A stretch of 6,578 nucleotides of DNA from Akkermansiaceae bacterium (lineage in GTDB: Bacteria > Verrucomicrobiota > Verrucomicrobiia > Verrucomicrobiales > Akkermansiaceae), in contig JALZUH010000113.1 in assembly GCA_023301645.1 (NCBI GenBank), positions 1 to 6,578 of the forward strand. The letters are read 5' to 3'. Under the pieces are notes generated by a model. The model worked only from the letters and a program-made list of their open reading frames with translations. It ran no database searches and was not told where the DNA came from. The position numbers and the translations under genes were made by a program. Each line of letters opens with the position of its first letter. The first letter of the stretch is position 1. Below are positions 1 to 6,013 of the stretch, one piece after another.

Positions 1-2111
1 TTCTGCTCTGTGTAAACAGATGCGTATGTGTCGACTAGCTCCTTAAGGAAAAACTGTCTTGATGTAGCGGCCGTTTCCACAATCACTGACTTGAGGTAAT
101 TCAAACCTTCAGCACCTCTTCCATTAGCCTGTAGTGCATGCATCGAGTAGACAGCGACTTGCGACTTAAATGGCGAGTCTTTGTGCTCTTTGACAAACTT
201 GTCGTAATAAGGAAGTGCCTCAGCTGTTCTTGTATTTTCCTTACCTCCGATCTTCTCGGCAGAGAGCATACCAATGAGGTAGTTGAGTGCCTCAGCAGCA
301 ACACGCTTATGGTCTTTTGATTCTGCAATCTGCAGAGCTGTAGCGTATGACTTCTCTGCCTGTGCATACTTCTCAGTGCTCTCGCTAATATTCCCTTTAA
401 GGTTATAGGCTAAGTCGAGCACAGTTGCACCTGCGAAGTCGCTTTCTAAGCGTTCGATATTCTTGAGTGCCTCATCGTATTTACTATCCGAATAGTAGCT
501 ATTGGCCAGATCATAGATCGCATTAGGCAGGTAGTTATTTACCTTTGGATCTGGGTATTTGTTAATGAACTCATTGAGTGCTGCAGTGGCGGCAATCCAC
601 TCTTTCTTACGTGTGAGGTTCGAAGCACGGAAGTAGGCTGCATGCATTGCTAGCTTACTATTCGGATAGCTCTTCACATGCTTATCGAGCTCAGGCTGAG
701 CGCTGTCGATCTGCCCTAGGTAGTAATGGCTACCTCCTTTGACAAACAAGCAGACGTCATGTGCCTCAGAAGCACCTTTAGCTTCGAGTGTTTTAATAAG
801 TCCGCTAGCGACTTCTAAACTTTTCTTATACTCGCCACGGAAAAACAGACTAACGAGCATTCTCTCCTTCACCGCAGAAGCGTTCTCACTCTTCGGGAAA
901 TCATCGAGGAACGTCTGACCAAACTCAGCCGTCTCAATTACCTTACCGAGCGAAGAGGTCGTGTTAACTAAGTTGAAGAGATTCGACTCACGATGCTTAC
1001 TCTTGCTGTGATCTTTCTCCAGCTTGCTAAGTATCGCATACACAGCTGGTCGATTACCCGTCTGTTCATTAAGATAGGCTAGCCCCATGAGCACAGGCAC
1101 CTCTACAGGCTCGCCAGATGACACCTGCTTTTTCATTTTTTCCAAATCTGCTTGCAGCTTCTCCGCATCGACCACGTCAGCACCATCTTTAACTGCTTTG
1201 CGTCCTGCAAGCTGTCTGGTTTTCTCCTCAATACTCTCTATGACGTCACTGGTATTAGGAATCATTCCGTAGAATACGTAGGCGGCGGTATACATCTTCG
1301 ACTTCACCGCCTCAGAAGCCATCTTCAGCAAGAATGGTGTATAGGCCGACATTTTATATGAATCCAGCAACATGGATGAGCGGTGCTCATTCACAAAATC
1401 TACTAGCTTTGCCTCACTCTTGAGCTTCACGGCTGCACTTGAGAAAGCTAAGAAAGCATTCGCTATGGAATCATCACTGGTATTCGCTTTTTGCTTATTT
1501 TCGAGAGCTTTGCCAAAGTGCAAACTACCTTGTGCAATATTAGGTGTCTCTAGTGAGTAATATGATCGTGCTAAATTAGCATAAAAGGTTCCCGTTGTGG
1601 GGTGAAACTTGTCATTGGCGCTCTTCGCTTTGATGAACTTATTATAGAGCTCGACAGCCTCTGCATGCTTCCCTGAAGCCGCCTCAATAGTCGCCCACAT
1701 CTGCAGACTTAATGAGTGGTGAGCATTAGTAGAGAGCTCTGCATGCTCTCCAGTATTGGGGAACTTTTCATAACAGGCTTTAAATGACGCCTTCGCCAGA
1801 GCATTCCACTTTTGCACACCCTTTTGATCCTTAGCCCCCTTCGCCTGCTGAGCTAAGACCCATTCTGCGAAACCTTTGAAATAGTAGATCGAGCCGAATT
1901 TAGGACCATATTCTTCTATCGCGCCTTTCCCGAAGTCCTTAATCACCTCAGCGTAGAGAGCGCGGGCTTCAGTGTATTCCTTGGCCTGCATCGCCTTTTG
2001 AGCCGTCTGAACTGCAACACCAATACCCTGAGCGGATAATGTGCTGCTGAGCATGAGCAGTGCTGTAGAGAATATAGCTAAGTAGCGAAAAGGTGACGAA
2101 TAAGTATGCAT
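1..2111 (-). CDS. Large secreted TPR-repeat protein (partial, C-terminus beyond left edge)
   Basis: I read an unbroken minus-strand frame from ATG at 2111 to the left edge: 703 complete codons, no stop, C-terminus missing. Residues 1-27 look like a cleavable signal peptide: a hydrophobic core (YLAIFSTALLMLSS) ending LSA before Gln28, so the product should be exported. The mature part is almost wholly helical, rich in Ala, Lys, Ser and Leu, with repeated TPR-like helix pairs. Clear examples are AKEYTEARALYAEV (about 43-56), KHAEAVELYNKFIKA (about 145-160), LANSYYSDSKYDEALKNIE (about 533-551) and KYAQAEKSYATALQIAES (about 580-598). TPR arrays are protein-binding scaffolds. It lies 115 bp downstream of exbD-2 on the same strand, so a role as periplasmic partner of the ExbB/ExbD motor is plausible but unproven. 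A terminator in that gap suggests its own promoter or read-through. No Shine-Dalgarno sequence precedes the ATG. The repeats are degenerate and I do not assign a named family. Confidence 0.88.
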   Translation of the reverse strand, partial: MHTYSSPFRYLAIFSTALLMLSSTLSAQGIGVAVQTAQKAMQAKEYTEARALYAEVIKDFGKGAIEEYGPKFGSIYYFKGFAEWVLAQQAKGAKDQKGVQKWNALAKASFKACYEKFPNTGEHAELSTNAHHSLSLQMWATIEAASGKHAEAVELYNKFIKAKSANDKFHPTTGTFYANLARSYYSLETPNIAQGSLHFGKALENKQKANTSDDSIANAFLAFSSAAVKLKSEAKLVDFVNEHRSSMLLDSYKMSAYTPFLLKMASEAVKSKMYTAAYVFYGMIPNTSDVIESIEEKTRQLAGRKAVKDGADVVDAEKLQADLEKMKKQVSSGEPVEVPVLMGLAYLNEQTGNRPAVYAILSKLEKDHSKSKHRESNLFNLVNTTSSLGKVIETAEFGQTFLDDFPKSENASAVKERMLVSLFFRGEYKKSLEVASGLIKTLEAKGASEAHDVCLFVKGGSHYYLGQIDSAQPELDKHVKSYPNSKLAMHAAYFRASNLTRKKEWIAATAALNEFINKYPDPKVNNYLPNAIYDLANSYYSDSKYDEALKNIERLESDFAGATVLDLAYNLKGNISESTEKYAQAEKSYATALQIAESKDHKRVAAEALNYLIGMLSAEKIGGKENTRTAEALPYYDKFVKEHKDSPFKSQVAVYSMHALQANGRGAEGLNYLKSVIVETAATSRQFFLKELVDTYASVYTEQ

Positions 2112-2183
2112 AATGTGAAATGGGGCTTATTGAAAGCAAGGTAAGTAGTTAGGTCTAGAAAGGGTGTTTCTTTTAGATAAGAA

Positions 2184-2214
2184 AACCCCCACTCTTCTAA
2201 CAAGAGCAGGGGTT
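2184..2214 (-). terminator. Intrinsic terminator after exbD-2
   Basis: The minus-strand RNA can form a hairpin of 6 bp (AACCCC with GGGGTT), a 2x2 internal mismatch, 5 more bp (CTCTT with AAGAG) and a 5-nt loop. It is followed by TTTTCTTAT. The hairpin begins 12 nt past the exbD-2 stop codon, the expected place for a Rho-independent terminator. The broken stem and interrupted T-tract suggest incomplete termination, so some read-through into the TPR gene is possible. Confidence 0.75.
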
Positions 2215-2226
2215 AAAGTTGTTTGA

Positions 2227-2694
2227 TTAGAGTCGGTCGACAAGGTCAGTAAAGGTCACGGCACTTATTTCAGCACCTGCAATGCAGTTGAGCACGTCAA
2301 TGACACGCTGCTGCTCAGCTTCACCAGCCACTGAAACCTGAACGACAGGCTCTTGAGCTCCAGCATTCGCTGTCGAGACGTATGTAGTCAGACGGCTCGT
2401 AAGCTCAGGTAAATGATGGATGTTTGGATCAGACTCGACGAGTTCTCCCGCTTTGCCAGCATTAACCCAAACCTTACCGGACTGATCCACTCGGATAAAC
2501 ATCGGAGCCAAATCAAGTGGCGCAGAGCTACTCGAATCAGAAGGCAGAGCCATCTTGAGATCCTGCTCACGCGGCTGAATCGTCGTAGTCACCAAGAAGT
2601 AAATCAAAAGCAGGAAACATACATCAATGAGTGATGAAATGTCCAATCCTGGTTCGTCCTCTTCTAAATTGTCAGATTTCTTTTTACGAGACAT
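2227..2694 (-). CDS. exbD: ExbD/TolR-family biopolymer transport protein (second copy)
   Basis: This 155-residue protein has the ExbD/TolR plan. A short charged cytoplasmic N-terminus (MSRKKKSDNLEEDEPG) leads to one transmembrane helix at about 19-38 containing SLIDVCFLLLIYFLV, and then a periplasmic domain of about 115 residues. Asp24 in the helix matches the essential proton-path Asp of the family (Asp25 of E. coli ExbD). The usual SPLID/SPMID motif reads SSLID here, so the Pro is lost. The periplasmic domain differs greatly from the upstream ExbD, though it keeps the late pattern of an exposed strand, a helix (QQRVIDVLNCIAGAE) and a final strand (ISAVTFTDLV). It starts 20 bp after the upstream exbD stop and is followed by a terminator, so it is the last gene of the motor operon proper. 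It probably makes mixed or alternative ExbD dimers within an ExbB pentamer; this is inference. There is no Shine-Dalgarno sequence. Confidence 0.93.
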   Translation of the reverse strand: MSRKKKSDNLEEDEPGLDISSLIDVCFLLLIYFLVTTTIQPREQDLKMALPSDSSSSAPLDLAPMFIRVDQSGKVWVNAGKAGELVESDPNIHHLPELTSRLTTYVSTANAGAQEPVVQVSVAGEAEQQRVIDVLNCIAGAEISAVTFTDLVDRL

Positions 2695-2714
2695 GGTAGT
2701 TCAATTTCGAGTGT

Positions 2715-3167
2715 TTAGTTTTTATCAAAGCCGAAGACAGAGAAGATAACATTATCAACTCCCGCTCTTGAAGATGCTCTAATAACGGTGCGGATATAAT
2801 TGAAGGTCACGCCTCTATCGCCGCGCAAATGCAGCAGTGGCTTGAGCCCCTTACCCTCTTGGATATCTTTCATCTGTGTAATGTATTCAGAGAGCTGATT
2901 CACATCAGCAAACTCTTGCTTAGCGACTTCATCTGCAAATGTGCCATCATTGCGGACATTAATAACAATACGGCCTTTTCCGTCCTTCGCTTTTTTAGAG
3001 TTCTTAGCAACCGGAGGATCCACTTTAGGGTCCTGTTTCACCACAACGACCGTAGACGCTACAATAAAGAAAATAAGCAACAGGAACACCATGTCGATCA
3101 TTGGCGACATGTCTACCTGCAAGTCACCTTCATCGGAGCTTTGTCTCCTTAGTTTTTTCGATGCCAT
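2715..3167 (-). CDS. exbD: ExbD/TolR-family biopolymer transport protein (first copy)
   Basis: This 150-residue ExbD-type motor subunit has a basic cytoplasmic tail (1-17), a transmembrane helix at about 20-43 with the signature DMSPMIDMVFLLLIFFIV, and a periplasmic domain. Asp25 in the helix is the conserved protonatable residue. After the helix comes a Lys/Pro-rich linker (about 44-64), then the typical ExbD fold: a strand (RIVINVRNDGTF), a central helix around VNQLSEYITQMKD, a strand (PLLHLRGDRGVTF) and a helix ending IRASSRAGVDNVIFSVF. With ExbB it should turn proton flow into mechanical work on a periplasmic or outer-membrane partner. The ATG at 3167 fits the family start; no Shine-Dalgarno sequence precedes it. 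It lies 121 bp downstream of exbB, wide for a stoichiometric operon, and the gap carries a hairpin and possible promoter elements. The two ExbDs share the helix motif but little periplasmic sequence, so the pair looks like an old duplication. Confidence 0.95.
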   Translation of the reverse strand: MASKKLRRQSSDEGDLQVDMSPMIDMVFLLLIFFIVASTVVVVKQDPKVDPPVAKNSKKAKDGKGRIVINVRNDGTFADEVAKQEFADVNQLSEYITQMKDIQEGKGLKPLLHLRGDRGVTFNYIRTVIRASSRAGVDNVIFSVFGFDKN

Positions 3168-3195
3168 AATACGTGCTGTTGAGTGCTATATTGCG

Positions 3196-3225
3196 ATTAT
3201 AGAGTGCTTTTAAATAAGTATAACA
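3196..3225 (-). promoter_or_regulatory. Possible internal promoter elements for the exbD pair
   Basis: Reading the minus strand, a TATAAT hexamer (3201 to 3196) lies 28 bp before the exbD-1 ATG. A second element, TGTTATACT, resembles an extended -10 (3225 to 3217). Neither has a convincing -35 at the right spacing, so this is a weak call. If real, exbD-1 and exbD-2 could be transcribed independently of exbB. Confidence 0.3.
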
Positions 3226-3227
3226 GA

Positions 3228-3271
3228 GAGCTCGCTATCTTTGACATCTATCGATCAGTGATAGAGAGCTC
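3228..3271 (-). repeat. Inverted repeat (stem-loop) in the exbB-exbD spacer
   Basis: The arms 3228-3239 and 3260-3271 pair over 12 positions with one mismatch (GAGCTC, mismatch, CTATC), closing a 20-nt loop. A smaller alternative hairpin (CTATC with GATAG) can form using part of the loop. On the minus strand no clean T-tract follows, so it is not a typical intrinsic terminator. An mRNA stability, processing or partial-termination element, or a protein-binding site, is more likely. Confidence 0.55.
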
Positions 3272-3288
3272 CGTGTTGTATCGATCAA

Positions 3289-4062
3289 TTAACCTGCAAG
3301 ACCCTCAGGAATCTTAGCAAGGTGTGCATCACCGTTAACGGTCTGAATAGATGCATTGATAAGCTCTTCAGCACTGTGATGGCATTCTGCCACAAGGTTA
3401 TTGAGCTTATTTTTAAAGACGAAGTAAGTAACAAGTGCAGGAATAGCAGTCACTAGTCCCCAAAGTGTGGTAAGTAGAGCCACTGAAATATCACCCGCAA
3501 GTGAAGAAGGGTCAGCTGAGCCGTCACCACTAGATAGTGTTGCGAATGCACCCACCATACCAAAAACTGTTCCAAACAGACCGATCATCGGAGCCGCTTG
3601 AGCGATAAGAGAGATGTAGTTAATGAGAGTCATGTTCTTACGGTTCTCATTGATGCTGAAATCTGCAATCGCATCTTCAACACCTTCACGGCCGAGGTCT
3701 TCAAGGCGGCGAGCATCTACATTAGGAAGTGCGTATGCGAGCATGCGGCCGAGGTAGCTTGGGTGTGAAGCACCTAGCTCGATGGCTGAGCGAATACGGC
3801 AGTTTACCATGTGATCCATGAGAGCGGCCTTGAGATTCTCTGGGCAAAACTTCTCTTTGCTCAAGTTCATGAAATTAAACACACACAATGCAATGAGACA
3901 TAGAATAAGAATTCCAATAAGGATCATTGGCCAACCACCAGCAATAACGTAAGTCTGAAGAACGCTCTTCTTTTCTGCGGCGAACAATGATGACGACGAA
4001 AGTAAGGTTACGGACGATGCGATAATTGAAGCCTTCGTGATACTAGTAGAAATTAGTTTCAT
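3289..4062 (-). CDS. exbB: MotA/TolQ/ExbB proton-channel family protein
   Basis: This 257-residue inner-membrane protein forms, by family knowledge, the pentameric stator around an ExbD dimer and carries proton flow. It starts with a signal-like segment (about 1-28, ending SSLFA before AEKK), which E. coli ExbB lacks. Transmembrane helix 1 follows at about 44-66 (WPMILIGILILCLIALC). Then comes a cytoplasmic stretch of about 80 residues with a Cys at 73 and 88. Helix 2 (about 150-175) holds the diagnostic APMIGLFGTVFGMVGAF at 157-173. Helix 3 (about 191-216) holds DISVALLTTLWGLVTAIPAL, with the conserved pore-lining Thr198/Thr199. The short C-terminal tail is cytoplasmic. It is first in the exbB-exbD-exbD series, 121 bp before exbD-1, with a sigma70-like promoter upstream. 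No Shine-Dalgarno sequence is seen. Sequence alone cannot separate ExbB from TolQ or an Agl-type motility motor; no TonB, TolA or Pal gene is in the window. Confidence 0.95.
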   Translation of the reverse strand: MKLISTSITKASIIASSVTLLSSSSLFAAEKKSVLQTYVIAGGWPMILIGILILCLIALCVFNFMNLSKEKFCPENLKAALMDHMVNCRIRSAIELGASHPSYLGRMLAYALPNVDARRLEDLGREGVEDAIADFSINENRKNMTLINYISLIAQAAPMIGLFGTVFGMVGAFATLSSGDGSADPSSLAGDISVALLTTLWGLVTAIPALVTYFVFKNKLNNLVAECHHSAEELINASIQTVNGDAHLAKIPEGLAG

Positions 4063-4106
4063 AGTTTAAGTAATGAGTAATGTATAGATAATGGTAAGTG
4101 TGACTA

Positions 4107-4157
4107 GCGTTTATTAATAACACATTGCAGCTGTTAGACCGCTGCGTTCATTAATAA
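4107..4157. repeat. Pair of near-identical 14-bp direct repeats upstream of exbB
   Basis: GCGTTTATTAATAA (4107-4120) and GCGTTCATTAATAA (4144-4157) agree at 13 of 14 positions and start 37 bp apart. The second copy contains the predicted -10 hexamer of the exbB promoter; the first would lie in the 5' untranslated region. Between them is a GCAGC/GCTGC inverted repeat (4127-4131 with 4141-4145). The set could be a regulator-binding region, but no regulator is identifiable. Confidence 0.5.
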
Positions 4158-4179
4158 AAACGACTGCGCATATTGGCAA
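4151..4179 (-). promoter_or_regulatory. Predicted sigma70-type promoter of the exbB-exbD-exbD operon
   Basis: On the minus strand TTGCCA (4179 to 4174; 5 of 6 match to TTGACA) and TATTAA (4156 to 4151; 4 of 6 match to TATAAT) are separated by exactly 17 bp. Transcription would start near 4144, giving an untranslated leader of about 80 nt before the exbB ATG at 4062. This is the best promoter match in the window and sits where one is needed after the htrA unit. Confidence 0.5.
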
Positions 4180-4281
4180 ACCTTACTACCGAGTAAAGGA
4201 GTAAATTAGAATTCCTGCTTATAAGCCATCAAAACTACTTCTTTACCCAGTCTACCAGCAGATCAACTACATCCACACAGC

Positions 4282-4312
4282 ATCACTACTCATATTAATG
4301 ATGAGCAGCGAT
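4282..4312 (-). terminator. Hairpin just downstream of htrA, no T-tract
   Basis: The minus-strand RNA forms a 12-bp stem (AUCGCUGCUCAU with AUGAGUAGUGAU) around a 7-nt loop. Two G-U pairs make it continuous; on the plus strand these would be A-C mismatches, so the structure suits the htrA transcript. It begins 19 nt after the htrA stop. No run of T follows, so Rho-independent termination is doubtful; it may protect the 3' end or act with a termination factor. Confidence 0.4.
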
Positions 4313-4331
4313 ATCATAGCATTACATCACT

Positions 4332-5822
4332 TTACTCGACCTTTGAGATAGTGACTCGTATTCTTGCCTTTCCACGTAGGACAAATAGCTCAGTATCTTG
4401 GATAGTAGCCGACTGAGCTAGCTGCGTGAGGAAGTCCTTGCTATTAAATGCGTAGTTACCATTGATCGCACGGACAACATCACCTTCTTGGAGCTTTCCA
4501 TGTAACGAGCTTTTGGTATCGACCCTTGCCACAATGACACCTCTCAGCCCCTGCTCTTGCTCTTTGGCTGATACATCTCTCACGTAGAGGCCGATGGCGG
4601 TGAGCACCGACTTGATATCGAGAGTATCTTTCGGCTCAGCCATACCAACCTGCGTTTTTTCATCTGCCTCACCAATGATACTGGTGAGCACCATCTTCTT
4701 TTTATCTCTCCAGACTTCCAGCTCAACGTGAGAGCCTACCTTACTCTGCTGAACCAGAGCAATAACACGGCGAGTATTCGTCGCTTTTTCACCACCAAAG
4801 GAGATAATGATATCATTCTCTAATAAGCCCGCATGCATGGCAGGTGAGTTAGGCAAGATACGGCTGATGCGAACACCTGGCTCATCACTATAGTCGAGTA
4901 TTCGGCGGGCATTGGGACCCATATCAGCGAGCGCCATACCCAAGAAGCCTCGGATGGGACGCCCGCGAGCAAGGATATCTTGCATCGTCTTAAGCGCATC
5001 ATTGGACGGAATGGCAAACCCGATCCCCTGAAAGCCAGGATTATCTTTATCCGTGGAGTAAATCCGTGAGTTAATACCAACAATTTCACCAAAAATATTC
5101 ACTAAAGGCCCACCCGAGTTACCGGGGTTGATCGCTGCCGAGGTCTGCAAGAGGTCGACCTGACTATCGGTAAAGGAGCGCTTCTTGGCAGAGATCATAC
5201 CATCTGTTACCGACTCACCTAGCCCGAAGGGACTGCCAACGGCATAAACGATATTACCCACTTCTACCTGTGAAGAATCGCCGAATTTCAGAGGAACAAA
5301 AGGCCCACTGTCGATGATCTTCAATACCGCAATATCCACAGCGGGATCAGCACCTATCACTCTAGCTTCATGAATGCTGCCATCGTGCATAGTGACACTT
5401 ATGACAGGCTCGCCTTTCACCACGTGATAATTCGTCAAGACATGCCCCTCACGGGTGACAATAGCCCCAGAACCTTGCCCTTGCACAGCGCGCGGCTGCA
5501 CCCATGTCCTACCAAAAACATCTCTGACACTCTGATTCTGCACCCCCTTGGTATCAATACTCACCACGGAGGGGACCACAGCCTTTACCAGTGCGGCACT
5601 TTCACGATTAATCGCCTCTAAGACCTCCACTTGGCTAAGATCAATTGAGCGATCCGCCTGTAAATGATATGCTTCACTACTGTAGCCGCTACCACCTTGG
5701 GCTGCGCTGAGCTTATCAATCAGCCGCTGACCGTGCTGTGTGTTTTTGAGCAGAAACACCGAAGAAAATGCTGCCGCGAAGATAACGAGAAGCGTCAATA
5801 CGCCGTTGACTCTTTGGTTCAT
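4332..5822 (-). CDS. degP: HtrA/DegP/DegQ-family periplasmic serine protease with two PDZ domains
   Basis: This 496-residue envelope protease/chaperone has an N-terminal hydrophobic segment at about 7-25 (GVLTLLVIFAAAFSSVFLL). No obvious signal-peptidase site follows, so it may be an uncleaved membrane anchor as in DegS. The trypsin-like domain spans about 75-285 with the full triad: His133 in LTNYHVVKG, Asp163 in DPAVDIAVLKI, and Ser236 in INPGNSGGPL. The region GFQGIGFAIPS (263-273) is the usual end-of-domain motif. PDZ1 covers about 290-385, opening RGFLGMALAD with a GLLENDIIISFGG core (332-344). PDZ2 covers about 405-494 with KLQEGDVVRAINGN (443-456). Two PDZ domains fit the DegP/DegQ class rather than DegS, so the symbol is a family label. 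By family role it degrades misfolded envelope proteins. The ATG at 5822 lacks a Shine-Dalgarno sequence but gives the expected N-terminus. A 269-bp gap and a promoter separate it from exbB, so it is probably its own unit. Confidence 0.95.
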   Translation of the reverse strand: MNQRVNGVLTLLVIFAAAFSSVFLLKNTQHGQRLIDKLSAAQGGSGYSSEAYHLQADRSIDLSQVEVLEAINRESAALVKAVVPSVVSIDTKGVQNQSVRDVFGRTWVQPRAVQGQGSGAIVTREGHVLTNYHVVKGEPVISVTMHDGSIHEARVIGADPAVDIAVLKIIDSGPFVPLKFGDSSQVEVGNIVYAVGSPFGLGESVTDGMISAKKRSFTDSQVDLLQTSAAINPGNSGGPLVNIFGEIVGINSRIYSTDKDNPGFQGIGFAIPSNDALKTMQDILARGRPIRGFLGMALADMGPNARRILDYSDEPGVRISRILPNSPAMHAGLLENDIIISFGGEKATNTRRVIALVQQSKVGSHVELEVWRDKKKMVLTSIIGEADEKTQVGMAEPKDTLDIKSVLTAIGLYVRDVSAKEQEQGLRGVIVARVDTKSSLHGKLQEGDVVRAINGNYAFNSKDFLTQLAQSATIQDTELFVLRGKARIRVTISKVE

Positions 5823-5844
5823 AAATAAAGATAGAGGTAAAAGA

Positions 5845-5890
5845 TGTAGCTACAAAAGGAATGCTTTGATCTCTCCCCATGAGATCTCTC
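5845..5890. promoter_or_regulatory. Palindromes in the htrA/udg divergent region (possible operators)
   Basis: The 181-bp region between the divergent htrA and glycosylase genes contains a perfect 10-bp palindrome TGTAGCTACA (5845-5854). It also holds an inverted repeat GATCTC-7 nt-GAGATC (5868-5873 with 5881-5886), and the 8-bp palindrome GAGATCTC (5881-5888). GATCTCTC occurs twice as a direct repeat (5868-5875 and 5883-5890). Such symmetry near a start site can mark regulator binding, but short palindromes also occur by chance. I found no persuasive -35/-10 pair for either gene here. Confidence 0.25.
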
Positions 5891-5935
5891 AAGCAGGTAG
5901 AACTTAAAGAATCGTGCGACTTTTTCAAGGATTCT

Positions 5936-6013
5936 ATGAACATCTTTAGGCTTTTCATGATTTTATGCGTGATGTTCCTCCCTGGCTGTGGTTTCCATGA
6001 AGCATGTCCATGA
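5936..6013 (+). CDS. Possible 25-residue lipoprotein-like small ORF overlapping udg
   Basis: The short reading frame from ATG 5936 encodes MNIFRLFMILCVMFLPGC followed by GFHEACP and a TGA at 6011-6013. The layout is that of a lipoprotein signal peptide: one Arg near the N-terminus, a hydrophobic core of about ten residues, and a lipobox-like LPGC with Cys18 as the lipidation residue. Mature lipopeptide would be only eight residues with a second Cys. AAGGA (5927-5931) lies 4 nt before the ATG, the only Shine-Dalgarno-like element found in the window. The TGA overlaps an ATG of the glycosylase as ATGA (6010-6013), an arrangement typical of translational coupling. A 6-bp inverted repeat (AGAATC 5908-5913 with GATTCT 5930-5935) abuts the start and could limit access. 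Pro at the -2 lipobox position is uncommon. It could also be a leader peptide, a remnant of a longer gene, or chance. Confidence 0.35.
   Translation: MNIFRLFMILCVMFLPGCGFHEACP

Noticed and set aside
101..367. Short open frames on both strands within the first 1.6 kb.
   Set aside because: All lie inside the 703-codon TPR frame, which has a signal peptide and repeat structure; the short frames have neither.
2829..3152. Plus-strand open frame of 107 codons antisense to exbD-1.
   Set aside because: It lies wholly antisense to a clear ExbD gene, and its His/Arg/Asn-rich translation looks like a shadow frame.
3254..3267. ATCAGTGATAGAGA matches one side of the known tetO operator of Tn10-type TetR.
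   Set aside because: The other half-site does not match at tetO spacing, no TetR or efflux gene is in the window, and the bases are part of the local inverted repeat. Chance resemblance is the simplest view.
4820..5092. Minus-strand frame of 90 codons inside htrA.
   Set aside because: It is in another frame over the protease and PDZ1 coding region, which is intact and carries all catalytic motifs.
5866..5894. TTGATC as a possible -35 box for the plus-strand genes.
   Set aside because: No -10-like hexamer lies at 16-18 bp; the sequence there is TCAAGC.
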